Of a DNA stretch of 64,000 nucleotides, positions 37,849-49,719 are shown piece after piece. This stretch comes from Pardosa pseudoannulata (lineage: Eukaryota; Arthropoda; Arachnida; Araneae; Lycosidae), in contig CM063498.1 of the NCBI GenBank assembly GCA_032207245.1, positions 51,971,839-52,035,838 on the forward strand, in the 5' to 3' direction. A program made the translations under genes and the position numbers. Below the pieces are notes generated by a model that searched no databases, was not told the origin of the DNA, and saw nothing but the letters and a program-made list of their open reading frames with translations. Numbering within the stretch: the first letter of the stretch is position 1; each line of letters starts with the position of its first letter.

Positions 37849-37892
<44 letters not shown>
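37569..37892. repeat. Inverted microsatellite pair (TA)n(TG)n ... (CA)n(TA)n
   Basis: A TA-then-TG tract at 37569-37622 is mirrored by a CA-then-TA tract at 37846-37892. The two can pair as a hairpin with about 220 bases of loop. Confidence 0.85.
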
Positions 37893-37894
<2 letters not shown>

Positions 37895-38389
37895 TTATTT
37901 AAAATTTGTATACATAATTTTTTATATTGATCTACATAACTTATTATTTGGGATCACGTGTTTTGAATTTTTATGCATCTTAGTATTATTAGTTCATAAT
38001 TGGCTGTTGTTTACTTTTATAGATTTCACACTTTGTTGATAGCTGCTTTTGAGCATCAACAAAACGTATTACTTGAAGGAAATCAGTTTTCTGTAATCCT
38101 GCAATTTGAGTTATTCATTTGAAAATAGGAATACTATTTTTAAGCAGAATTCTATTGAAGAATGGGTGATAGGACTAATTGACTATTGTTGAAAAGTTCT
38201 TACTATTTAATTTTAAATTAAACAATGAAATTCTTATTTTTATAAATAGGTGAAGCGGTAGATCATTTTTTTTTCTAAGGGTAGAGTTTCAATTTACAGC
38301 ATTTTCATAAGTTGTGTTGTATAAAATTACTGTAAAAAATTTTAAGATTTCTTTAAACTTTACTTTATTTCAATGTTTTCCCAGTTCAT

Positions 38390-38632
38390 TTTTGCACGTG
38401 GTCAAGGCGAAGTGACAGGTTGGGGTGATGTCCACTTCCTAAAACGGCCCGTTATTGGTTCGCGTATCTATCAGGTGTGAGGGACTATTGTAGTGTGAAT
38501 TGGAATTTTATTGGAGCATAGAGTTGATTGGACTGACCCCAGGAAACTCTAGTCAGTATTTCCTTAGACCTTGACCTTGGGTGTGTCGTTAGTTTGCTGT
38601 CCTTTTACTACGAGTGTTTTGCTATTTTCACC
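38390..38632 (+). promoter_or_regulatory. Gene B promoter and 5' UTR, copy A
   Basis: This block is conserved in three places in the window (here, near 41.87-42.10 kb and near 42.85-43.10 kb). It shares CACGTGGTCA, TTATTGGTTCGCG with an inverted CCAAT box, and TATCAGGTG, then a TCAGT arthropod initiator (38553-38557) about 78 bases before the ATG. No TATA box sits at the expected distance. Promoter identity is inferred from the initiator, the conserved boxes and the downstream start codon. Confidence 0.6.
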
Positions 38633-38679
38633 ATGGATTCCTATTTTGCATATTTATCCTGGTTGTCTTACGGCTCAAG
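38633..38679 (+). CDS. Gene B exon 1, copy A (start codon)
   Basis: The ATG has an ideal context (TCACCATGG). Fifteen codons, MDSYFAYLSWLSYGS, and two bases lead to a donor AG|GTAATT at 38680. The trailing AG plus the first G at 50566 makes AGG, so the exon joins the large exon in phase. The N-terminus is hydrophobic-aromatic but has no signal-peptide layout. Two further copies at 42103 and 43098 keep the same splice donor; copy B lacks the ATG. The roughly 11.9 kb intron to 50566 is inferred from phase, strand and the absence of another start; intermediate exons are not excluded. Confidence 0.65.
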
Positions 38680-38816
38680 GTAATTCATATTTATACAATT
38701 ATTTTATTTTATAAAGTATTAATTTAGTCGCAAGTTTCCACTGTATACATATATTTTATTGTATCTAGGTTATTATTGTATTGCTTTTTGTTTGTACATA
38801 AAACAGTTGGAGGTAG

Positions 38817-39800
38817 GAGATTGAGAATCTGTATTTCTTAATGTAGATAGTACACATATATTTTATTGTATCTGGGAGATTAGATTTTATTGTTTTGATC
38901 TTAATGTTTTTTATTTTGTGATATCATGCTCCCGAATTGCGTCTCACTATTTAAAATAATTGTATTATTCAGAAAGTATTACTTTTTGTTTGTACATAAA
39001 ACAGGGAGAGGTAGGAGATTAAGAATCTGTATTCCTTAATGTAGATAGTACACTTATATTTTATTGTATCTGGGAGATTAGATTTTATTGTTTTGATCTT
39101 AATTTTTTCAATTTTATGGTATCATACGCCCAAATTTCGTCTCCCTATTTAAAATAATTGCACTATTTTAACTTATTAGGTATTGCTTCTTGTTTGTACA
39201 TAAAAAAGGGAAAGATAGGAGATCGAGAACCTGTGTTCCTTAATATAGATAGAACACTTATATTTTATTGTATCTGGGAGATTATAGTTTTGATCTTAAT
39301 TTTTTTCTATTTTATGGTATCATTGACCCAAATTCCGTCTCCCTATTTAAAATAATTGCATTATTCAGAAAGTATTGCTTTTCGTTTGTACGTAAAACAG
39401 GGGGAGGTAGGAGATTGAGAATCTGTGTTCCTTAATATAGATAGAACACATATATTTTATTGTATCTGGGAGATTATAGTTTTGATCATAATTTTTTATT
39501 TTTGAAGTATCATGTGTCCGAATTCCGTCTCCCTATTTAAAATAGTTGCATTATTCAGAAAGTATTGTTTTTTGTTTGTAGATAAAACAGGGGGAGGTAG
39601 GAGATTGAGAATCTGTATTCCTTAGGAGATTGTATCTGGCAGATCTGTGCCCCAATTTTTATGTGGTATCATACGCTCGAATTCCGTCTCACTATTTAAA
39701 ATAATTTTATTATTCAGAAAATATTGCTTTTTGTTTGTACATAAAAAGGGGGAAGGGGTAAGAGATTGACAATCTGTGCCCCTTAATATAGACAATAAAG
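38817..39800. repeat. Six-copy tandem repeat, about 160-204 bases
   Basis: AGAATCTGT recurs at 38824, 39022, 39226 (one base changed), 39418, 39608 and 39769. Each unit holds TTATTGTATCTGG and TCCGTCTCCCTATTTAAAAT. It lies just after first-exon copy A, in intron 1 of gene B. Confidence 0.9.
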
Positions 39801-39849
39801 TGATACATTTTATTATAGAATATATGTGTGTGTATTGAGTGAAATCAGT

Positions 39850-41180
39850 ATATTATAGTTTTCTGTTATCCTGCAATTTAAGTTATTCATTTAAAATTAG
39901 GAATATTAGTTTTAAGCTGAATTAACACATTCCTGCAAACAATTGTTCATTGGACTTATTTAGACACCATGTTCAGTTTTTAATGCAGATTTAAATTCTG
40001 CTTATAGTTATCCTAATTTCTGTGAACTACATATGCATGCAAATAAATCCTACTGAATATGCGTTTATAGTTCTGAATGTTACTTTCATAAATATATCAT
40101 GTATTTTTCAATTTTAATATATAATATCTATATTGATCTACATAACTTATTAGGGATAATCTTTTATGCAATTATTTATCTTAGTTTAATTAGCTCATAT
40201 TTGGCTATTTTTTTACAGTTTGGGGTGATAGCTTTTGATAAAAATTTCTCCAAACAATGTTTCTTAGGTCTAATTTAGACATCCTGCACAATTTTGAATG
40301 TAGATTTAATTTCTGCTTTTAATTAATCTAATTTCTATCAATTTATATATGATATACACAGCTTAATCATACTGCATATGCGTTTATAGTTATGAATGTT
40401 ACTTTCATAAATATATCATATATTTTTCAATTTTAATGTATAATATCTATGTTGATCTACATAACTTATTATTAGTGATAATCTTTTATGAATTTATGTA
40501 TCTTAGTTTGATTAGCTCATATTTTATACATTAGGCTATTTTATACATTTAATGATTACACATTTTGTGGTGATAGCTTTTGATTAAAAATTTCTCCAAA
40601 CAATGTTTCTTAGAACAAATTTGGACATCCTGTTCAATTTTGAATGTAGATTTAAATTCTTCTTTTAATTAACCTAATATCTATCAATTTATATATGATA
40701 TATACAGCATAATCATGCTGTACATGGACATATAATTATGAATGTTACTTTGATAAATATATCATATATTTTCAATTTTAGTGTATATTATCTATATTAA
40801 TCAACATAACTTATTATTAGGGATAATCTTTTATGAAATTATTTATCTTAGTTTAATGAGCGTATATTTGGCTATTTTATACATTTACGAATTACACATT
40901 TTGTGGTGATAGCTTTGATAAAAATTCATCAAAATTCTTGAAACTTATTAGACACGCTGTTTTATTTTGGACAAAGATTTAAATTAATAATTGCTTTTAA
41001 TTAAGCTAATTTCCATGAATTTATATATGATATGCACAGCTTATTTCTGCTGTACATGCACATGTAATTAGGAATGTTACTTTGTTAAATATATCATATA
41101 TTTTTCAATTTGAATATATAATATGTATATTGATCTACATAACTTATTAGGTATAATTTTTTAATGAATTTTTCATATAT
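39850..41180. repeat. Tandem repeat, about 320-346 bases
   Basis: GAATGTTACTTT recurs at 40075, 40394, 40740 and 41072, with GATCTACATAACTTATTA in each unit. Related sequence also lies at 37.93-38.17 kb before the promoter, so the array predates, or was moved with, the first-exon duplication. Confidence 0.85.
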
Positions 41181-41577
41181 TTCAGTTTTATATTTAGCAT
41201 TTAATATTAAATTAAACAATGGAATTCTTACTTTTATGAACAGTGAAGTGATAAGTGATTTTTTTTATCTTAGGCTACAGTTTGAATTTATCGTATTTTC
41301 ATAAATTGTTCTTTATAAATTATTCTCAAACATACGAAGACTTTACTTTATTTCGATTTCGAATGTTTAGTCTCTCGTTTCTATTGTATACTTTACTTTA
41401 TTGTTTTGGAGAAATTATATGTATATGATTTGAGTGTTCTTCACTCTTATTTTTATTTATCTTGGTTATATTTCGGCTCTAGGTAATTCTGATTTCATGC
41501 AATTTTTTTTTAATTCATAAGGCATTAATTTAGTCTCTCGTTTCTATTGTATACTTTAATTTATTGTTTTGGAGAAA

Positions 41578-41580
<3 letters not shown>

Positions 41581-41655
<75 letters not shown>
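41581..41655. repeat. (TA)n expansion in array unit
   Basis: TA expansion between GAAATTATATG and ATGATTTGAGTG; the same site is expanded near 42620-42672 and slightly at 43396. Confidence 0.9.
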
Positions 41656-41658
<3 letters not shown>

Positions 41659-41868
41659 TTGAGTGTCTTTCATTCTTATTTTGTTAATTCATATAATTAA
41701 GGCAATTGAGGTAATTCATATTTAAGGCAATTTTTTTTATTTCATAAGGAATTAATTTAATCTCTCGTTTCCATTGTATACTTTTATTTTATTGCATCTG
41801 GAAAAATTATATACTTATGATGTGAGTCTTTTTGAGTCTTATGTTTATTTATTTCAATGTTTAACCAA

Positions 41869-42102
41869 TACACGTGGTCACGGCGAGGTACAGGTTAAGA
41901 TGATGTTTACTTCCTCGATCTGTTTTGTTATTGGTTCGCGTTTGTATCAGGTGTGAGGGGTTATTGTGTAATGTAAAAGTGGTACCTTATTGGAGAATTG
42001 AGCTGAATGAGCTGCCCGTAGGATACTTTGGTCAGTATTAACTTAGATCTCGGGTGAGTTGTCAAGTTTGTGCATAACTGCCATTGTTTTGGTGTTTCTG
42101 TC
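41869..42102 (+). promoter_or_regulatory. Gene B promoter and 5' UTR, copy B
   Basis: Duplicate of the copy A promoter with the boxes CACGTGGTCA, TTATTGGTTCGCG and TATCAGGTG and a TCAGT initiator at 42032-42036. It feeds a first-exon copy whose ATG has become ATA, so any transcript would lack the usual start. Confidence 0.5.
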
Positions 42103-42149
42103 ATAAATTCCTATTTTGTTTATTTATCCTGGTTATCTTTCGGCTCAAG
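42103..42149 (+). pseudogene. Gene B exon 1, copy B (start codon lost)
   Basis: Aligned to copies A and C, this reads ATA-AAT-TCC-TAT-TTT and so on, with the start ATG and Asp codon changed. The rest (VYLSWLSFGS) and the GTAATT donor at 42150 are intact. I see no in-frame ATG replacing it, so it is a dead coding first exon or a non-coding leader exon. Confidence 0.6.
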
Positions 42150-42554
42150 GTAATTCATTTTTCTGATTATTTCACACAGCATTAATTTAGTCTCTCGTTT
42201 CTAATGTATACTTTATTTTATTGTTTTAAAGAAATTATATGTATGTGATTTGAGTGCTTTTCAGTCTTATTTTTATTTATTTTGGTTATATTTCGGCCCT
42301 AGATAATTCTGATTTAATGCAATTTTTTTTTTTATTTTATAAGGCATTAATTTAGTCTCTCGTTTCTAATGTATACTTTACTTTATTGTTTTGGAGAAAT
42401 TATATGTATATGATTTGAGTGTTCTTCACTCTTATTTTTATTTATCTTGGTTATATTTCGGCTCTAGGTAATTCTGATTTAATGCAATTTATTTTTATTT
42501 ATTTCATAAGGCATTAATTTAGTCTCTCGTTTCTATTGTATACTTTACTTTATT

Positions 42555-42594
42555 GTTTTGGAGAAATTATATATATATATAATTTCTCCAAAAC
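42555..42594. repeat. 40-base perfect palindrome
   Basis: GTTTTGGAGAAATTATATAT is followed at once by its exact reverse complement. It lies beside a further TA-rich inverted pair (CAAATCATATAT ... ATATATGATTTG), so the array unit is folded back on itself here. Confidence 0.95.
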
Positions 42595-42633
42595 AAATAT
42601 ATATATATATATATGATATATATATATAATCAA

Positions 42634-42675
<42 letters not shown>

Positions 42676-42865
42676 TTGAGTGTCTTTCATTCTTATTTTG
42701 TTAATTTTTAATTCATATTTAAGGCAATTTTTTTTTATTTCATAAGGAATTAATTTAATCTCTCGTTTCCATTGTATACTTTTATTTTATTGCATCTGGA
42801 AAAATTATATACTTATGATGTGAGTCTTTTTGAGTCTTATGTTTATTTATTTCAATGTTTAACCA

Positions 42866-43097
42866 ATACACGTGGTCACGTTGAGGTATAGGTTAAGATG
42901 ATGTTTACTTTCTCGATCTGTTTTGTTATTGGTTCGCGTTTGTATCAGGTGGAAGGACTATTGTAATATAAATGTGATACCTTCTTGGAGCATTGAGCTG
43001 ACTGAGCTGCCCGTATGATACTTTGGTCAATATAAACATAGATCTCTTGTGTGTTGTCAAGTTTGTGCATTACTACGATTGTTTTGGCGTTTCTGTC
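42866..43097 (+). promoter_or_regulatory. Gene B promoter and 5' UTR, copy C
   Basis: Third copy of the promoter block. CACGTGGTCA and TTATTGGTTCGCG are kept; the initiator position reads TCAAT (43027-43031) instead of TCAGT, which may weaken it. The ATG lies about 69 bases downstream, as in copy B. Confidence 0.5.
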
Positions 43098-43144
43098 ATG
43101 GATTCCTATTTCGTTTATTTATCCTGGTTATCTTTCGGCTCAAG
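43098..43144 (+). CDS. Gene B exon 1, copy C (possible alternative first exon)
   Basis: ATG, fifteen codons and the same AG|GTAATT donor (43145), reading MDSYFVYLSWLSFGS. It differs from copy A only at Ala6 to Val and Tyr13 to Phe, both conservative. Frame, length and phase match copy A exactly, so a transcript starting here could also join the exon at 50566. Whether it is used is unknown; the initiator next to it is weaker than in copy A. Confidence 0.5.
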
Positions 43145-43899
43145 GTAATTCATATTTCTAATTATATCATATAACATTAATTTAGTCTCTCGTTTTTATT
43201 GTATACTTTACTTTACTGTTTTGGAGAAATTATATGTATGTGATTTGAGTGTTCTTCACTCTTATTTTTATTTATCTTAGTTATATTTCGGCTCTAGGTA
43301 ATTCTGATTTAATGCAATTTCTAATTATTTCATATAGCATTAATTTAGCCTCTCGTTTCTATTGTATACTTTACTTTATTGTTTTGGAGAAATTATATAT
43401 ATATAATTTCAGTGTCTGTCATTCTTATTTTGTTAATACGTAATTCATATAATTCATATTTAAGTCAATTTTTTTTATTTCACAAGGAATTAATTTAATC
43501 TCTCGTTTCATTGTATACTTTTATTTCATTGCATCTGGGAAATTATATACTTATATTATGAGTCTTTTTGAATCTTATTTTGTTTATTTATCTTGGTTAA
43601 TTTTCGGCTCACTGTAATATCTATTTGATGCAACTATTTTATTTCATAAAGCATTAATTTAATTTGTTTTACATTGATAATTTATCTTATTGCACTTGAA
43701 AAATATATACTTATGATTTTATGAGTGATTCTGAGTTTTATTTTTGCATTCGTTGAAATTCCAAATGTCCAAAATATCGTGCAGTTTAGTATTTTATTTT
43801 CTGCTTTCATTTTTAATTAAAATTTATAGAAATCTCGATTTAACATTATCTTTTTAAATGATTATTTGATATATTTAATGAAATTATTGTTAATATAAT

Positions 43900-44440
43900 G
43901 AATGAATTTCCTGCCATTATTAAATTGTTTTGATTTACATTTATAAAAATGAATAGCAAGAAATCATGCGATTAATTTAGATATAATTTTTAAATAATTA
44001 TTTAATATTTATGTTTATTAATTATCAATAAATTTCTGGAATAACTTTACCTTTATTATGTGTTTTAAAGTTTATTCTTTAAATAATTATAGCTCAATTA
44101 AAAAAATTTTTTTCATTAAAATCCAAAATTGCACGCGAAAAAATTTGTATTTGTTTTGAAATATTGATTGCAATTGCATTTAGAGCAAATAATTATGCAA
44201 TTCAACAATTTTTGTTTCATTATTTTTTTAAAGGATTAAAAAATCTTCCATATAAATATTCTGCAATTATTAAATTATTTTGATTTGCATTTATAAAAAT
44301 GAGTAGTAAGAAAGCATGTGAATAATTGAGATATATTTTTAAAATAATCATTTAATATTTATGTTTAATCATTTAATAGTTATGTTTAATCATTTAGTAT
44401 TTATGTTATTATGTGTTTTAGGAGTTTATTCTATAAATAA
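43900..44440. repeat. Two-copy repeat, about 350 bases apart
   Basis: TTTTGATTTACATTTATAAA (43930) and TTTTGATTTGCATTTATAAA (44278), with similar following sequence. AT-rich, in intron 1 of gene B. Confidence 0.65.
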
Positions 44441-44509
44441 TTACAGCTTTATTAAAAAAAAATATTTCACAAATTATTTATATATTTTTAATAACCATAT
44501 ATGAGAGAT

Positions 44510-45455
44510 TTAAGGTATCCGTTTCGTTGAAAACGTCATTTTTTTTTTTTGCCAAAAAATCATAATTTTTTTTATTTCTCTACTGTGAAATTTCAACTTT
44601 TAGACTTCTAAATCTATATTTGTTTTGTCTCTATGGCATTTTAAAGGAAAGTTACAGGTGTTTGAACATCAAAGACAATTGTCAAAACAAAACGGAAGTG
44701 GCGAATTCGGAACTGGAAGTTGTGAATTTAAAGCCTTGTAAAGAGCATTTTTTGGACAAAATTTTTTAAATTTTCATGAAGATTAGTTTAAACATTTTTC
44801 TAGTATTTTTTAATAATTAGCAACTTGGCAATTAGAAAGTTTTGAAGCAAGAAAGTGTGGGGAATTTTAAACATGTATTTTAATTTTTTAATAGTTAAAG
44901 TTGCTTTCATAAACTTCAAATGCGTTTTTCTCAGAACGGTATTTTTAATAAAATGTTGAAACTTGAAATGTGAATTCTCAAAAAGTTCTTAAAATATTTT
45001 GTTGAAAATTATTATGAATGCTTTTGATAGTATTTACTAGTGAATGACCTAAAAGCTTTAAATTTGAATAATTTTTAATGATGTTACACTCATAGTTAGA
45101 TATAAAGGTAATGAAAATTCGTTAAAAATTCAATGTGTATGATTTTGAAGGACCAAAATTTTTTACCAAATGTAAATTAAGCAAAGATTTTAGGTGATTC
45201 ACTAGTCCAGTGTATAAGAAATGTGTTGCATCCAAAAATATTGAAATAATTTAATTTATTAAAAAATTAGACCTTTTAAAAAAACCCGATTTTTTTACTA
45301 AATTTTCTTTATTTATTAGAAATTTAATTAAAAACTTGTAATAAATAAAGTTCAATTCGCTATGATAATATAAAAAATAAATCTAAAAATGTAAAAACAT
45401 GAACTAGTTTCTACGTTTAAAGAAAAAGTTCTTCGAACGTAGACGGATACCTTAA
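44510..45455 (+). mobile_element. TTAA-flanked MITE family, copy 5
   Basis: TTAA-GGTATCCGTTTCG to GAACGTAGACGGATACC-TTAA; full length apart from a small deletion near 45335. Close in sequence to copies 2 and 4. Confidence 0.87.
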
Positions 45456-45459
45456 AACA

Positions 45460-46650
45460 TCCAACTTCAATAAATATAATTGTGTGCTATCGACAACAAA
45501 TTTTCTTTCTACAGACTACAATTTTTCTTTCGGAGAGTTAATGAGACTGAGATCAAGTTAATGAACGGGAAAATCCAACTGTGTATGTTTAAAAGTAACT
45601 GAATGTCTCAGGATTTTGTATTGTTAAATCTATTAAATTTTTCTAAAATGAAGTCAATTTTTTAAAAAAAATTTCATTTGATTTTTAATTTTTTCTTCTA
45701 ATTTCGCCCTTTTTTTAAAAAAAAGTATTTTGTAGATATTTACGTATTATTTTATTGATTTAATCTATAGGGAATGCTTTTATGTCTATAGGTTTAAATG
45801 TTCATGAAAAATTCAGGATTTTCTAAATTTAAATTGTATTTTAATATTTTATATAAAAGTTGATACATAGATTTATGTAACGGATATTAAGAATTTTTAA
45901 CAGAACTTTCCGAGAAATGTGTATAAATTTATGTAACAAAACTTTCAAAAGATTGACTTTTAAATATCTTTATAATTAAAAAAAATTTAGGAGATTAGTT
46001 TTTATAACTCAATTCATATATATCTCTAAGTGTATAAGTATATATCTGTAATTATATAATTTATATATATCAATATATTTACAAATGTTCTTTATTATAA
46101 CCATCACCCGTTTTAAATGTGCTCCCGAATTATAAATTCTGCATCAAAAATTGATTTCAAATTTTGAATATGAAGTTTATAGTATTTTTAGTAAAATTTA
46201 ATCCAATCTGATAATAACACTGAGAATGATAATTATAATTATTATTAAATAATATAAAACAAATTTAATACGTAACCATTTTTTGGATAGGGTTTGATAA
46301 CTACTAATACAAATACGTTTCACTTTTAGCATTTTTATGTATTTATAGGGGGGGGATTGCATATGGTTGTATGAATATATCTTCCAACGGATCTATATTT
46401 ATAATTCTCAGGATTAAATAATTATTTCATATTGAGCCAGTCTTCCTTTAATTTAGGACCATGATTTAGTTTCAGGGGATGGGTTCAAAGTAGACTCGAA
46501 TTTTTCCTATTTCTTTTAACTAATAAACAAAATTTAGTAAAACATTATGTATAATTTCATGCTAATTTTTTAATATTAATTACAAAATTAATTTATTGTA
46601 TTAAAATTTCACAATATTTAATATTTGGTACATACATATACATATATGTA
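45460..46650. other. AT-rich intronic DNA, nothing recognised
   Basis: No coding segment, element ends or repeats that I can support. Confidence 0.4.
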
Positions 46651-46664
46651 AGTATATATATGTA

Positions 46665-47110
46665 ATAAGACGGACTTCTCTATGGGTGGTTGCAATCATG
46701 GTCCATAAAAAAATGACACCATTGTAGCTAAAGACCTTTAGTAAGATAACGTTGGAGGACGGGTTCCCACTTCATTATAGGGACAGGACAAACTGAGGGG
46801 TCAGCTAACATGAAGTTATAAGTAACAGGCCCTTAACACCTGGTTTAACATCTCAGTTAAAATCTGTGGGAAAATCTACCTCCGACAGCGTTCATCTATT
46901 TTTGGTTGGGAAACTTCCTAAATTGTCTGCTAGGGCAATGTAGAACTATAATTGGTCAGAGCCCTGAGGGCATAAACTGTAGCCCCAGTGACGAATGTGG
47001 GTTAGGGGTTAAAAAGGGGAAAGCACTTTAATTAAAAGGGGACACTTTAATTTTTTTCCCTTGACTTAAGTTTTGAAAACCCCTTAGAAATTTCCCGGGG
47101 TGTCTTAGGG
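46665..47110. repeat. Unclassified GC-richer block, possible retroelement fragment
   Basis: It stands out by composition (GGACGGGTTCCCACTT, GTCAGAGCCCTGAGGGC, CCCGGGGTGTCTTAGGG) but has no open frame, tRNA-like head or poly(A) tail that I can define. Confidence 0.35.
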
Positions 47111-47160
47111 ATTTTATACAAAATGCCTACATTAGTTTCCAGATCTAGTTTATTTTTCCT

Positions 47161-47378
<218 letters not shown>

Positions 47379-47399
47379 TATGTAGTATTAAAATCCCTT

Positions 47400-48440
47400 A
47401 TTTAACTATTTTAATATTAATTTAATAACTTTTGTTCATAAAGTACGACGGGGTTTGCAAGATAATTCTGATTTTTCCCTGCAGACACGCTATATACTTA
47501 ATTCAGCTTCTGTCTGTACTACTTTAGCCAATAGTTAGCGCGTTCTCTTTAAACATGGGTATTTCAAGTTCTGTAATACTCTCTTTATCTTCCATTACAT
47601 AAAATGAATTCCACCAGTCATAATCAATCATTGTACTACCCCTACTACATACTTTCTGATAACAACCTCTAAATTCTTGGAAAGCACATGCTATCTATTT
47701 ACACTTATTTACTTAATGGTATTATTGTGCTGACTGACTCCCAATTCTCCTGTCTTTGAAATATAGGTTTCAAAAGAAGTAAAGAATGATTTAAATCAAT
47801 GATTTATGAAATCTATCTCTAAAATAGATGTGTCTCATTAGCTGTCCAGATGTCCAGATACAAAAAAGTGATCATAACACTCCAAACCAAATCAGTATTA
47901 TTTTAAGAGAGAAAAGAAATGTGACCAAACTCCTTACATTTAAGAAACCATCCTTAGTTCTCATATAATTAAAGAGCCCTAAGCTTTGAATTTCGAGTAT
48001 TTTTACTTATAAATGGATATCCTTATAAGATAATGCAATGTTAACTTTTGTGAAATAAAAATTTTAACTATATATATTGTTTAAAAAAAAACAAGAATTT
48101 TTTTGAGAAGCCTGATTTTTTAAAAATCTATTTTAGGTTATGTATGCTTTCACATGACTTTTAATTGAAAGATCAAAAAGGAATTTTTCCCTTTTTCATT
48201 TTATGAAGGCATTTATTAAAGCTATGGATTTTTAGATTAAATATAAATTTAGTAGGTCTGCCAAGAATATATTTCCAAATTATTTATCTTGTATTTGGAT
48301 AGTCTTTCATATCTTTTACTGACATATGTTGGCTAATATTTTAATTTCAGTTATGGTTGAAAGAAAATATAATGAGAATTCATAAGTAATAATATTCGAT
48401 GATAATTTTTTGATCTTTTAGACGTTTTTTTTCGGTTATT
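47400..48440. other. Intronic DNA with a weak tRNA-like fragment
   Basis: TAGTTAGCGCGTTCTC and GGGTATTTCAAGTTC (47531-47573) resemble a decayed SINE head. Nothing else recognised. Confidence 0.3.
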
Positions 48441-48449
48441 TATTAGTAC

Positions 48450-49225
48450 TAGGGTTGGTCATTTAGCCGACAAAATGGTACTTTTGCCAGGACAATGACA
48501 AAACCTGGTAAAAAATGGCAAAATCTAGAAAAATTGGCTGAATTTTAAAAATGTACAAAATAATGAATAATTAGTAAATAACAAAATGATAAATAATTTT
48601 GTACATAATACAGTTAAGACTTAAATACCTAATTAATCAAAATATTAATTAGTTATTTCATTAGTATTAATTTCACAATTTAAACAATTTAAAACAATTT
48701 TCATTGATGTTAGCAATCAAAATACAATATTCTATTTTTTAAATAAATTTATATGATGGAGGCATCGGATAAAAAATGTTTTCTTTATTATCAATTTAAT
48801 ATACTAATGTTGTCTTTAATTGTAATGTGTATATATACATATATATGATATATATTATATAAGTACTAAAAAAGTTTAAACATACAGTTTGTAGGGGATA
48901 TAAGCTAATTATTACATTAAAAACAACATTGCACATAAAAACTTGCAAAATCAATCTTCATTTTATCATTTTTTTTTGTATCTCTAGATAGTATAACTTT
49001 AGATTTAGATTACTGTTTCAATAATGTATTGAATATTCTATGTTAAAAAAATTATATTATGTATTTTTAGATTAGAGTTAAAATTAGTAAAAGTTAAAAT
49101 AGTTACATCCCCTTAAATAAAACATATCCATTTTGGCCACTTGGCAAAAATGTATTTTTGCTAGGACGATTTTTATTGGTTTTTCTATGGTTTTTTCCAC
49201 CTATGGCAAAAATGTTCCAACCCTA
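48450..49225. mobile_element. hAT MITE, 776 bases
   Basis: Ends TAGGGTTGGTC and (right, reversed) TAGGGTTGGAAC, with 8-base flanks ATTAGTAC and ATTAATAC (7 of 8 equal). Near-terminal TTTTGCCA/TGGCAAAA repeats occur at both ends. Non-coding. Confidence 0.8.
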
Positions 49226-49254
49226 ATTAATACACGTGTTAATCGAACTCAAAA

Positions 49255-49530
49255 TGCTGAACGATAGTCGAATGATCAATGAGCTAACCATCTCAACCGG
49301 AATTCGTGAGTTCGAATCCCACTGTTGTATGGATGTTTGTAGCCTTTCGAAATCAGCTTTAAGTAGTTTCATTAGCCCTCATGTTGAAAAATTTTTTTTT
49401 TAAATCAACCGCTCCAAACCAAACTATGCTCAAAAGTATTACAAACTAAACATGACGTACCTTCAAGGTCGATCCTAGCTGGGGGATAGATGATGCACAG
49501 CACAGCGTCAATCAAATTTTTAGGATTGCA
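49255..49530 (+). mobile_element. tRNA-derived SINE
   Basis: Box B GTGAGTTCGAATCCCACTG, body TGGATGTTTGTAGCCTTTCG and AAATCAGCTTTAAGTAG, tail TTCATTAGCCCTCATG. Box A is diverged. The TTAGCCCTC tail also occurs at 2817, in the retroelement there. Confidence 0.65.
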
Positions 49531-49535
49531 AAATA

Positions 49536-49622
49536 CAGTGAAATCCTCTTAACAAGTTTTCCAAGGGCCTAACTCCTTAAAACTTCTTAAACGGGAAATC
49601 AGGCAATAGGCATTATTTATTA

Positions 49623-49719
<97 letters not shown>

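Larger units (their letters stand above)
41360..43640. repeat. Tandem array built from the exon 1 donor region
   Basis: About ten units of roughly 110-420 bases share TAGTCTCTCGTTTCTATTGT and TTTTGGAGAAATTATA. Four of them (41465, 42285, 42445 and 43275) end in TTTCGGCTCTAGGTAATTC, a decayed copy of the exon 1 end and its donor. First-exon copies B and C are embedded. TA expansions occur at the same place in several units. Confidence 0.85.
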
